Assembly (NCBI GenBank): GCA_007125435.1
Contig: SLDF01000011.1
Coordinates: 1-15,469, forward strand
Length of the DNA stretch: 15,469 nucleotides
Reading direction: 5' to 3'
From: Saprospiraceae bacterium
Lineage (GTDB): Bacteria > Bacteroidota > Bacteroidia > Chitinophagales > Saprospiraceae
The notes beneath the pieces are model-generated. The model searched no databases, had not been told where the DNA came from, and was given only the letters and a program-made list of their open reading frames with translations. Position numbers and translations under genes: made by a program. Numbering within the stretch: position 1 is the stretch's first letter; each line of letters starts with the position of its first letter. This document shows positions 1 through 7,553 of this stretch, piece after piece.

Positions 1-1682
1 CCATTATCTGCAGTTGAATCTGCTATGATGACTTGTGCATCATTAATGAATACATCGCCATTTTCTATAGATATGGTAACGGACTGTCCGTTTAGTGTAA
101 TGATTTCCTGGCCATCAGTCAGTCCACCCGATGATAGTGATGATCCTACCACGTGGTATGTCAGAACAGCTGTCAATGCACCATCAGGATCTGCAAGCAA
201 ATCATCTATCAGACCCGGAGGTAAGGCATTAAATGCATTATCAACTGGTGCAAATACTGTGAATGGACCTGATCCGCTTAGGGTACCGGATAATCCTGCT
301 GCATTTATAGCAACGGTTAGTGTGGATAACTCATCTGCATTTTCTATAATATCCATCACCGTAGTCGGATCCGATGGTGAATCACCAGGAACCAGCACAG
401 CATCTATAACATGGACAACACCATTGTCTGCCAATAAATCGGTCACCGTAACCTGAGCATCATTGATGAATACATTACTGTTCTCTATCGTGATCAGCAC
501 TGTCTCTCCATTTAAAGTTGTCAGCTCCAGATCGTTTTCTAGATCTGAGGAGCCTAAGTTATCTCCTATGACATGGTACAGAAGTACTTCTGATAAGGCG
601 CCTTCAGGATCGCTCAATAGACCATCTAACACACCGTCAGGTAGAGCGTCAAATGCATCGTCTGTCGGTGCAAATACTGTAAATGGGCCCTCTGCCTCCA
701 GGGCCTCCACGAGTCCGGCTGCAATAATAGCCTGCTCCAAAGTGTTGTGATCAGGACTGTCTTCTATAATATTAAATACTGAAAAAATCTCTGGACTATC
801 ATCAGGTACTAATACAGCATCTATGATGTGTACTACACCATTGTCAGCTGTTAGGTCTGCAACGATAACTTGCGCATCATTTATAAATACATCCCCATTT
901 GATATGGTTACTGTGACTGCTGCTCCATTTATTGTAATGATTTCTTGTTCATCTGATAAATCAGCTGATCCAAGACTATCTCCAGCTACATGGTACAATA
1001 AGATGTCCGTTAGCGCTCCAGCCGGATCTGCAAGTAAATCATCTAGTAAACCATCAGGAAGAGCATTAAATGCATCATTTGTTGGAGCAAAAACTGTAAA
1101 TGGCCCATCTCCCTCCAGTGTTTCGGTCAGGCCGGCAGCATCCACAGCCGTGGCTAATGTGCTCAGGTCGTCTTCCTCCGCTATGATATCAGCTACAGTG
1201 AAAGATTCGTCATCAAATGAAGGAATCAATACACCATTTAAAACATGGATAATACCATTGTCAGCGGGAATATCCTCGACAGTAACTTGAACATCATTGA
1301 CAAAGATATCTCCGTTCATAGTTGTGATATTGACAGTCTGGCCATTTGCCATTATGGCTACTTGAGAATTGACCAAGCCATCCGCATCCACTTCGTCATT
1401 TATGACATGATAAAGCAATACTTCTGTCAATGCACCTTCCGGATCATCGAGCAAGTCATCTAATAATCCGGCCGGCAATGCATTAAATGCGTCATCTGTA
1501 GGCGCAAGAACTGTAAATGGCCCATCACCCATTAATGTGCCGTCTAATCCGGCGGCATCAATAGCCGTTGTCAATGTATTGTGATCAGGACTGGTGCTGA
1601 TAATTGCATAAATGGATTGTGCATTTACCATATGAACCGTCATGACCAAAAAAAGAATCAAAAGTGTTGAAAGTCTTTTCAT
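1..1682 (-). CDS. Secreted multi-fasciclin (FAS1) domain protein, C-terminus beyond left edge
   Basis: Reading the minus strand from the ATG at 1682-1680 gives an open frame of 560 codons with no stop before the window edge. The first ~22 residues (MKRLSTLLILFLVMTVHMVNAQ) form a signal peptide. Four tandem FAS1 domains follow, at about residues 23-154, 161-293, 300-433 and 441 to the edge. Each shows the FAS1 hallmarks: a GPFTVFAPTDDAFNALP-like H1 motif, an LLYHV segment, and a closing H2 motif ending IDAVLVP. The second half of each repeat carries GDVFINDAQV. The units are rich in Asp and Glu. FAS1 domains usually mediate adhesion to surfaces, matrix or other cells, so an extracellular or cell-surface role is likely. 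The missing end may hold more repeats or a secretion/anchor signal. Open frames on the opposite strand here are antisense artefacts. The family call is firm; the exact role is not known. Confidence 0.93.
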   Translation of the reverse strand, partial: MKRLSTLLILFLVMTVHMVNAQSIYAIISTSPDHNTLTTAIDAAGLDGTLMGDGPFTVLAPTDDAFNALPAGLLDDLLDDPEGALTEVLLYHVINDEVDADGLVNSQVAIMANGQTVNITTMNGDIFVNDVQVTVEDIPADNGIIHVLNGVLIPSFDDESFTVADIIAEEDDLSTLATAVDAAGLTETLEGDGPFTVFAPTNDAFNALPDGLLDDLLADPAGALTDILLYHVAGDSLGSADLSDEQEIITINGAAVTVTISNGDVFINDAQVIVADLTADNGVVHIIDAVLVPDDSPEIFSVFNIIEDSPDHNTLEQAIIAAGLVEALEAEGPFTVFAPTDDAFDALPDGVLDGLLSDPEGALSEVLLYHVIGDNLGSSDLENDLELTTLNGETVLITIENSNVFINDAQVTVTDLLADNGVVHVIDAVLVPGDSPSDPTTVMDIIENADELSTLTVAINAAGLSGTLSGSGPFTVFAPVDNAFNALPPGLIDDLLADPDGALTAVLTYHVVGSSLSSGGLTDGQEIITLNGQSVTISIENGDVFINDAQVIIADSTADN

Positions 1683-1740
1683 AATCTATTTTTGGATTGG
1701 TTTAAAAATATAAATTAAATAATCGTGCGTTCGCTTTTCT

Positions 1741-1748
1741 CAAAGCAA
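1741..1748 (-). promoter_or_regulatory. Possible -7 box for the fasciclin gene
   Basis: On the minus strand this reads TTGCTTTG, 7 of 8 matches to the Bacteroidota -7 consensus TAnnTTTG. It would start a transcript about 50 nt before the ATG at 1682. No TTG at the usual -33 spacing is visible, so the call is weak. The rest of 1683-1917 shows no gene. Confidence 0.22.
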
Positions 1749-1917
1749 GGTCATGTCAATGGGATTTGTGTAACTAATACACTTTCAAGAAAATAGAAAA
1801 ACTGATTTTAGCCTCGAATGAGACTTCACAATAGCCGGAAAAATGTAGATTTAAGTTTGTCTACGGTTTTGTAAACGTGTCAATGCGGTTAATCGTTGGG
1901 ACTTTGTCGTTATTTTT

Positions 1918-2793
1918 TCAAAAAATCTTTATAGCAAAGGCATAACTCACCATTTTATCCGGCTCCAGACTGTTAATGCCTAATTTTTCACTTATGGCGT
2001 TATTGTGATCGACAAAGTCGGATATCCCATTCCAGGGTTCAAGACATACAAAAGGCGCATCGGGAGCAGCCCATAATCCAAAGTGATTAAAATCTTTCAT
2101 TGTCAACTTTACCCCGCGGTTGTCCTTCACTGATCTGAGTACTACGGCGTCGCACTTTATATCCTTAAAAACCAATGCATCTTTATAGAATAAATCATTT
2201 GAAAGATAAAGCCGTCCTTCACCTGTCCATGGTACTCCTGAGGTAGAAGGCTCCAAAAGTCCGTCTTTGGTTAGCATATGCCTCTCAGGACGACTACGAG
2301 GTTCAAATTCAATATAGTAGTCATTATAGCCACTTGAGCCCGTTAGTGGAACATTAAATGCAGGATGCCCACCAATAGAAAAGAATATCGCCTCCTCTGT
2401 GTTTTCATTGCAAATACGATAATTAATCGTAACCGTATCTCCATCTAGTTCATACAAGACATGTAGCGAAAACTTAAACGGAAAAACAGACAGTGTTTCC
2501 TCATTATATCCAAGCTTAAACTCGACATGCCGCGAGGACTTTGCCAATACCTCAAACCGCTGATCCCTTGCAAAGCCATGTCTGGGCAATGCGAAATTTT
2601 GACCTGCATACGTATAATAACCTTCTTTCAATGACCCTACGATCGGAAATAAAATAGGACTGCTACGATTCCAATGCACCGGGTTACCTTGCCACATGTA
2701 CTCATTATCTGTACCTCTATGGAAAAGGCTCTTTAGCTCCGCGCCATGCGGATCAATTTTGGCAATGACTATGTCATTTTCTAGAGAGATCAT
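1918..2793 (-). CDS. Aldose 1-epimerase family protein (LacX-like)
   Basis: This is a 291-residue protein of the galactose mutarotase superfamily, close to the LacX subgroup, which interconverts anomers of aldoses or sugar phosphates in the cytoplasm. Residues expected for catalysis are present: His72 in PRHGFAR, His143 in GGHPAFN, and the general-base Glu252 in CLEPWNG. The N-terminal HGAEL and NPVHW segments also fit the family. No signal peptide is seen. The ATG lies 2 bp after the stop of the upstream oligoendopeptidase gene (TAA, GG, ATG), so the two are almost certainly co-transcribed and probably translationally coupled. The pairing with a peptidase is not metabolically obvious. The substrate cannot be told from sequence. 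No strong terminator follows the gene. Confidence 0.9.
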   Translation of the reverse strand: MISLENDIVIAKIDPHGAELKSLFHRGTDNEYMWQGNPVHWNRSSPILFPIVGSLKEGYYTYAGQNFALPRHGFARDQRFEVLAKSSRHVEFKLGYNEETLSVFPFKFSLHVLYELDGDTVTINYRICNENTEEAIFFSIGGHPAFNVPLTGSSGYNDYYIEFEPRSRPERHMLTKDGLLEPSTSGVPWTGEGRLYLSNDLFYKDALVFKDIKCDAVVLRSVKDNRGVKLTMKDFNHFGLWAAPDAPFVCLEPWNGISDFVDHNNAISEKLGINSLEPDKMVSYAFAIKIF

Positions 2794-2795
2794 CC

Positions 2796-4664
2796 TTATT
2801 TATTTAGCGAGTCCAGAATGGCTTCCATCTCATCCATCACTTTATTGAGCTTATCCATGGTAAGGTCAAATGGCTTTGACCCCGTCATATCTACTCCGGC
2901 ATCTTTGAGCAAGTCCACAGGATACTTAGAGCTGCCCGCCGATAAAAAGTTGATATAACGCTCACGCTCAGCTTCTCCTCCTTTATACATATTTTCCACA
3001 ATAGCTTGTGCAGCTGTAAATGATGTGGCATACTGATACACATAATAGTTGTAGTAAAAATGAGGAATAAAAGACCATTCGGACTTTATGTAATCGTCGA
3101 CTATACAGACACCTTCATCATGCCCATAGTACTTCTTGGTGATAGCATGATAGAGTTCATCAAATTTTTCACCGGTCATAGCTTCACCCTTCTCTACGAG
3201 CTCGTGCATAGCCAACTCAAATTCTGCAAATTGTGTCTGTCTGAATAGCGTCCCTTTGGCACCCTCTAAGAAATTACCCAGAATGGCTAGCCTGATCTTG
3301 TCATCGTCAATATCATCTAGTAAATGATCATTTAGCAATGCTTCATTCACTGTCGAAGCGACCTCGGCCACAAATATCGAATAGTTAGAGTTTATGAAGG
3401 CTTGTTCGGCATTGGTCAGGTAACTATGCATAGTATGACCAAGCTCGTGTGTCAAAGTCGATAAGTCATTATACGACTCTGTATAATTCATAAGTATATA
3501 AGGGTGGACATCATATGCTGAGCCATTCGAGTAGGCGCCAGTCCGCTTGCCTTTATTGGGCAGCATGTCAATCCACCTGTTTTGAAAGGCACTATCTACG
3601 ACTTCTACATATTCTCGCCCTAGTGGTTTTAATGATGCTAATATGATATCCTGAGCTTCTTCCACATTGTATGTCAGATCGATTTCATCTACTAGCGGTG
3701 CATATAGATCGTAGTAGTGAAGTGTATCCATCCCCATCATACGCTTTCTCAGATTAAGATATCTGTGAAACGTCGGCAGATTATCATTAACACTATTCAC
3801 TAGATTGTGATAGACATCTGTGGGTATATTGGCGGCATCTAGTGCACTCTCTAATGTATTATCATATCGCCGTGCTTTTGCATAGAATACATCTTTCTGT
3901 AGACTGCCATAAAGCTGGGCCCCGAATGTTCGCTGAAACTCATGAATCCTCTGAAAAAACGCCTCAAAAGCACGCTTCCTCAATGCCCTGTCACTTTTTG
4001 CCCTTGTTTGAGAAAATACAGAAGGGCTCAGCGTTAGCATTTCTCCATCCACCTCTATCTCCGGAAAGGGGAAATCAGCATTATAAAACATATTAAAAAC
4101 ACTCGATGGCGTACTTGACATCAGCCCTGCTAGAGCGATTATCTTCTCGACCTCTTCCGACCCCCTATGAGGCCTTTTTCTCAGTATATCCTCTATGTAG
4201 GCTTCGTAGGTCTTGAGCGGCTCATATGATTGTATATATGTTCTCAGAGTATCCGGGTCGGCAGCCAATAGCTCCGGCACGAAATACGACGTTAGCGATG
4301 ATAGATCAGTCGAGATAGCATAGGCTTCTTGCTTCATCGCCGCATATTTACTCACTCTCGTATCTTCATCTGACTTCATGCTAGCATATGTCGACAAGCG
4401 ATATAGCTCTTTCCTTAGGTTCGTTAAGTATTCCAGTGCCGCATATAGGCTTTCTGCAGATGCGGTCAGTTTCCCCTTATATGATTCCACCGTTGTCATC
4501 TTAGCCTTAATCTCTGTCTTAGCATTTTGCCACGCCTCGTCACTTTCATAAATCGGAGATAAGTCCCAGGTATATTTCTCGTCTATATCATGTCGCTCTT
4601 TCACTTGGCCTTGAGCTATAGCCGTACTGAATATCATCATTATCAATAAAATATTTTTTGTCAT
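2796..4664 (-). CDS. pepF: Exported oligoendopeptidase F (M3B zinc metallopeptidase)
   Basis: This M3-family peptidase cleaves short oligopeptides. The zinc site is complete: HELGH at residues 406-410 (His406, Glu407, His410), with the third ligand probably Glu434 in VAEVAST. The domain order fits PepF: an N-terminal helical region with DEKYTWDLSPIYES near residue 24, then the catalytic half. I start it at the ATG at 4664, giving 622 residues, because that Met begins a clear signal peptide (MTKNILLIMMIFSTAIAQGQ). The frame stays open upstream to 4751, but those 29 extra codons run into a dispersed repeat and would bury the signal peptide. Classic PepF is cytosolic; here the signal peptide points to a periplasmic or envelope enzyme. 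It is the first gene of a two-gene unit with the aldose epimerase. Confidence 0.93.
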   Translation of the reverse strand: MTKNILLIMMIFSTAIAQGQVKERHDIDEKYTWDLSPIYESDEAWQNAKTEIKAKMTTVESYKGKLTASAESLYAALEYLTNLRKELYRLSTYASMKSDEDTRVSKYAAMKQEAYAISTDLSSLTSYFVPELLAADPDTLRTYIQSYEPLKTYEAYIEDILRKRPHRGSEEVEKIIALAGLMSSTPSSVFNMFYNADFPFPEIEVDGEMLTLSPSVFSQTRAKSDRALRKRAFEAFFQRIHEFQRTFGAQLYGSLQKDVFYAKARRYDNTLESALDAANIPTDVYHNLVNSVNDNLPTFHRYLNLRKRMMGMDTLHYYDLYAPLVDEIDLTYNVEEAQDIILASLKPLGREYVEVVDSAFQNRWIDMLPNKGKRTGAYSNGSAYDVHPYILMNYTESYNDLSTLTHELGHTMHSYLTNAEQAFINSNYSIFVAEVASTVNEALLNDHLLDDIDDDKIRLAILGNFLEGAKGTLFRQTQFAEFELAMHELVEKGEAMTGEKFDELYHAITKKYYGHDEGVCIVDDYIKSEWSFIPHFYYNYYVYQYATSFTAAQAIVENMYKGGEAERERYINFLSAGSSKYPVDLLKDAGVDMTGSKPFDLTMDKLNKVMDEMEAILDSLNK

Positions 4665-4690
4665 TTTCGCTATTGAATGCGGGTTAAAAT

Positions 4691-4698
4691 TAAAGTTA
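4691..4698 (-). promoter_or_regulatory. Possible -7 box for pepF
   Basis: The minus strand reads TAACTTTA, 7 of 8 to TAnnTTTG. This places the start of transcription about 20 nt before the ATG at 4664, a usual leader length. It supports the shorter gene start, since the longer frame would begin upstream of this promoter. No good -33 TTG is seen at standard spacing. Confidence 0.35.
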
Positions 4699-4743
4699 AA
4701 ACAATTCGTGAACGCTAGATGTTTTGGTCTTTTTTTTGCTTTT

Positions 4744-4859
4744 GGCATCACCCTTCGGGTCGCTACGTTCCAGGGCTCCCTGGACGGTCGGCCTCAGCTT
4801 CGCTATCGCTACGCTGAGTCTGGCTCCTGCGTCGCCACCCTTACACATCGCTGATGCAA
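4744..4859 (-). repeat. Dispersed GC-rich repeat, copy A (inverted relative to copy B)
   Basis: These 116 bp on the minus strand match 7188-7313 on the plus strand at about 112 of 116 positions, apart from a 10-nt stretch found only in copy B. The ends carry a short inverted pair, GCATCA at one side and TGATGC at the other. Inside are two palindromic parts: CTCAGC...GCTGAG around a GTAGCGATAGCG core, and TCCAGGG-AG-CCCTGGA. No reading frame of note is present. This looks like a REP- or MITE-type non-autonomous element or a structured RNA, not a gene. It lies between the divergent pepF and ABC exporter genes, about 80 bp upstream of pepF. Confidence 0.85.
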
Positions 4860-5277
4860 TGAAGAAGTATTAGTCCAGCATGAGTCTTCCTCATGTTACA
4901 TTGGGTCATATATAAACAGAGCCCTCATCTTCTCCTCATACAAAAGATCCAAATATAGACCATAAGTTATGAAACATCTACAGGTAAGCCTGGAAAACTG
5001 CATTTGTAATACAATTATTTTGATCTGGAATCTATGACCACAGAACCAACTTCCTTCAAAAAGCCTTCATGTCCAAGCTGAGCTTATCACACTAATGGTA
5101 TGAATGTAAAACTCTTTTTACCAATTTGCATTTACAACACATGGAGGCTTACGCATGTATTCAATAGCAACAAGAAGTGCGGTCAAGAGCAATGAGGCGC
5201 TTGACATCTTGGCATTGGTAATGCTCAGACATATATATCGGGTTAATAGCATAAAACCTGGCAACCAGACCGTTTCA
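4860..5277. other. Non-coding stretch between repeat copy A and the ABC exporter
   Basis: No convincing gene is seen. There is a small hairpin at 4877-4897 (CATGAG, 5-nt loop, CTCATG). A 41-codon frame at 5155-5280 (+) has GGAGG about 9 nt upstream, but its product resembles nothing I recognise and has no signal or membrane segment. The stretch may be decayed sequence or an unrecognised leader. Confidence 0.4.
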
Positions 5278-5289
5278 TAACCCGGGTTA
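5278..5289. promoter_or_regulatory. Perfect 12-bp palindrome TAACCCGGGTTA, possible operator
   Basis: TAACCCGGGTTA is its own reverse complement and sits 43 bp before the ABC exporter start. A half-site, CGGGTTAA, also occurs at 5239-5246, 44 bp before the same half-site at 5283-5290, about four helical turns away. A weak -7-like box, TATTTTCG, lies at 5303-5310. Palindrome plus repeated half-site near a promoter suggests a dimeric regulator, but no regulator gene is nearby. Confidence 0.35.
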
Positions 5290-5332
5290 AATAAAATTAG
5301 CCTATTTTCGCAGATTAATTATTTATCCTATC

Positions 5333-7159
5333 ATGGCATTTGGAAGAAAAAGAGATAAGACAGAAGAAAAGCCCAAGTTTAATAAAGAAAGCCTGAAGGA
5401 GGCTCTAAAGATATTTGTGTACATTCGGCCGTATCGCTGGTATCTTATTTTCGGATTGCTACTCTTGTTCTTATCGAGTATGGTATTCATGGTATTCCCG
5501 TATCTATCGGGCCTCATGATAGATATCGCACAGGGTGAAGAAGTCTATGACCTGACATTGGGTAAGATAGGTTGGATACTGGCCGGTATATTGGTGATAC
5601 AGGGCTTGTTCTCCTATGCCAGGGTTATGTTTTTTGCCCAGGTAAGTGAAAGAGGAATCGCCGATGTTCGCAAAGCGGTATACGATAAAATGATTGGTTT
5701 ACCCATTGTCTTTTTTGAAGAAAACAGAGTCGGAGAGCTCGTCAGTAGAATAACAGCCGACATCGAAAAACTTTACAATGCATTTTCTATCACACTTGCA
5801 GAGTTTATCAGGCAGGTCATCATATTAATAGTAGGAATTGTGTTTTTAGCTGTCACAACACCGAGATTGGCATTGATTATGCTAGCTAGTTTTCCGGTAA
5901 TCGTAGTAGGCGCTATGTTTTTTGGACGCTTCATCAGGAAGCTTTCAAAAAAGCGACAAGAAGAATTAGCTCATTCCAATACCATACTAAATGAAACCAT
6001 ACAATCCATACAGGCAGTAAAGTCATTCACTAACGAAGTGTTCGAGTCCATTCGCTATGGAAAGTCTATTCACACGGTGGTCAATATTTCTTTAAAGTAT
6101 GCCAGAGGGCGTGCTTTGTTTGCAGTATTCATCGTCACGTTGCTATTTGGTGCCTTGTTTTTCATCATTTGGGAAGGGGCTATGATGGTGCAGACTGGTC
6201 GCATCACAGCAGGTCAGTTGGTTGCATTTGTCTCTTACACAGCAATTATTGGAGGCGCCATTGCCGGGCTTGGTAGTTTTTATACTGAGCTGCTGGGAGC
6301 AGTGGGTGCCACAGAACGCGTCAGAGAGATTTTAAAATATGATGCAGAAGTTGACCTTACAGCGCCTTCAGATGTATCAGACGAAAAACTCGACTTGAAA
6401 GGTCATATTAAAATGACCGACGTTCATTTCAGTTACCCCACAAGGACCGATGTACCTGTGCTCAAAGGGATAAACCTGGAGGCCAAAGCAGGAGAAAAAA
6501 TTGCATTAGTCGGCTCAAGTGGTGCCGGTAAGTCAACTATTGTACAACTCATTTTGAGGTTTTACAATATCGAACAGGGGCAAATTACCATAGACGATAA
6601 GGACATCAATGCCTTACCATTAAGTTCTTACCGATCGCATATGGCCATTGTGCCACAGGAGGTCATGCTCTTTGGTGGCACGATCAGAGAAAACATCCTC
6701 TATGGCAATCCCGATGCTGATGAGTCAGCTATAATAGAGGCAGCCAGGCAATCTAATTCATGGGACTTTATCCAATCCTTTCCTGAGGGTCTGGATACCA
6801 TAGTAGGCGAGAGAGGTGTAAAGCTATCCGGTGGACAAAGGCAAAGAATTGCCATAGCCAGAGCTATCTTGAGAGATCCTACAGTTCTCATCCTTGACGA
6901 AGCCACATCGTCTCTGGATGCAGAGTCTGAGAGAATGGTACAAGATGCTCTTAACACCCTCATGCAAGGCCGTACATCCATTATCATCGCTCATCGACTG
7001 GCTACTATCAGAGATGTGGATAAGATCTATGTCATCGATAACGGTATCGTAGCGGAATCGGGTACCCACACCGAATTGAATGACAAAGCCGATGGTCTCT
7101 ATCAAAAGCTGGCCGCTCTGCAATTTCAACCTGAAAGCTCTTCGCAATTAACCGATTGA
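5333..7159 (+). CDS. ABC exporter, fused transmembrane and ATPase domains (MsbA/BmrA-like)
   Basis: This is a 608-residue half-transporter expected to work as a homodimer in the inner membrane, exporting lipids, drugs or peptides. The N-terminal ~320 residues hold six membrane segments of the type I exporter fold, the first within YLIFGLLLLFLSSMVFMVF. The ATPase domain (~350-590) is complete: Walker A GSSGAGKST at 394-402, Q-loop Gln442 in VPQE, signature LSGGQ at 498-502, Walker B ILDE with Asp522 and Glu523, and switch His554 in IIAHR. The length is normal and nothing is broken. It stands alone on its strand, bracketed by two inverted copies of a dispersed repeat, so no neighbour hints at the substrate. 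The gene starts at an ATG with an AT-rich leader, and no better start is available. I assign no gene symbol because MsbA-like lipid flippases and multidrug exporters cannot be separated by eye. Confidence 0.93.
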   Translation: MAFGRKRDKTEEKPKFNKESLKEALKIFVYIRPYRWYLIFGLLLLFLSSMVFMVFPYLSGLMIDIAQGEEVYDLTLGKIGWILAGILVIQGLFSYARVMFFAQVSERGIADVRKAVYDKMIGLPIVFFEENRVGELVSRITADIEKLYNAFSITLAEFIRQVIILIVGIVFLAVTTPRLALIMLASFPVIVVGAMFFGRFIRKLSKKRQEELAHSNTILNETIQSIQAVKSFTNEVFESIRYGKSIHTVVNISLKYARGRALFAVFIVTLLFGALFFIIWEGAMMVQTGRITAGQLVAFVSYTAIIGGAIAGLGSFYTELLGAVGATERVREILKYDAEVDLTAPSDVSDEKLDLKGHIKMTDVHFSYPTRTDVPVLKGINLEAKAGEKIALVGSSGAGKSTIVQLILRFYNIEQGQITIDDKDINALPLSSYRSHMAIVPQEVMLFGGTIRENILYGNPDADESAIIEAARQSNSWDFIQSFPEGLDTIVGERGVKLSGGQRQRIAIARAILRDPTVLILDEATSSLDAESERMVQDALNTLMQGRTSIIIAHRLATIRDVDKIYVIDNGIVAESGTHTELNDKADGLYQKLAALQFQPESSSQLTD

Positions 7160-7187
7160 CGACAGGTTAATTATAAATACAAAGCAT

Positions 7188-7313
7188 TTGCATCAGCGAT
7201 GTGTAAGGGTGGCGACGGAGGAGCCAGACTCAGCGTAGCGATAGCGAAGCTGAGGCCGACCGTTCAGGGAGCCCTGTAACATAGCGACCCGTAACGAAGT
7301 GAAGGGTGATGCC
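7188..7313 (+). repeat. Dispersed GC-rich repeat, copy B
   Basis: This is the second copy of the element at 4744-4859, in opposite orientation. It differs by four substitutions and one extra 10-nt piece (about 7292-7301, TAACGAAGTG or equivalent) between CGACCCG and AAGGGTG. By hand count it is about 59% GC, clearly richer than the flanking DNA. It begins 28 bp after the ABC exporter stop and ends about 80 bp before the DPP-IV promoter box. Its palindromes might also act in ending exporter transcription. Confidence 0.85.
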
Positions 7314-7391
7314 CAAAGTAACAAAATGAAATACACCCATCAACAATGTGTTTATTTTATCAATTATTTAATATTGGACTACTAAATTCGT

Positions 7392-7399
7392 TAACTTTG
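7392..7399 (+). promoter_or_regulatory. Likely -7 promoter box for the DPP-IV gene
   Basis: TAACTTTG is an exact match to the Bacteroidota -7 consensus TAnnTTTG. A TTG at 7374-7376 may be the -33 element, though the 15-nt gap is shorter than usual. Transcription would begin near 7405, at the foot of the hairpin described next. Confidence 0.5.
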
Positions 7400-7405
7400 G
7401 GAGCT

Positions 7406-7444
7406 TTTCTAGGTGGCCCAGAGATGGATATCAAAACCTAGAAA
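7406..7444 (+). promoter_or_regulatory. 9-bp leader hairpin in the DPP-IV 5' UTR
   Basis: TTTCTAGGT at 7406-7414 and ACCTAGAAA at 7436-7444 are perfect reverse complements around a 21-nt loop. Given the -7 box at 7392-7399, the hairpin would form at the very 5' end of the mRNA, about 110 nt before the start codon. Such stems often protect a message from decay, or could be an operator. The role here is inferred only. Confidence 0.45.
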
Positions 7445-7553
7445 TGGCGGCTGAACACGACTAAATGAAGACCTGGTCCTCATTAAAATGAGTGGATGCA
7501 GAGACTTTCCTGAGATTGATACGTGTAAAAATTTGACATTTAAAAACAGATAT

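Noticed and set aside
25..1463. Several plus-strand open frames over the fasciclin gene
   Set aside because: They are antisense to a continuous minus-strand frame with clear FAS1 motifs; their products are Ser/Thr-rich complements without recognisable domains and they recur because the true gene is repetitive.
4665..4751. N-terminal extension of pepF
   Set aside because: It enters the dispersed repeat, precedes a canonical signal peptide and lies upstream of the likely promoter box.
4744..4859. Regularly spaced repeat as a possible CRISPR array
   Set aside because: Only one unit per site, two copies 2.3 kb apart in opposite orientation, no spacers and no cas genes.
5155..5280. 41-codon plus-strand frame with GGAGG about 9 nt upstream
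   Set aside because: The product has no signal, membrane segment or recognisable motif, Bacteroidota rarely rely on Shine-Dalgarno sites, and the stop overlaps the TAACCCGGGTTA palindrome; chance is the simplest explanation.
6700..7147. Minus-strand open frames inside the ABC exporter ATPase domain
   Set aside because: They are shadows of a highly conserved coding region whose Walker, signature and switch motifs are all on the plus strand.
5333..7159. Bacteriocin or peptide-antibiotic export system
   Set aside because: The exporter lacks an N-terminal C39 peptidase domain and no precursor peptide or modifying enzyme is nearby.
7488..7553. 22-residue upstream extension of DPP-IV
   Set aside because: It would place a polar segment before the signal peptide; the ATG at 7554 fits an exported enzyme better.
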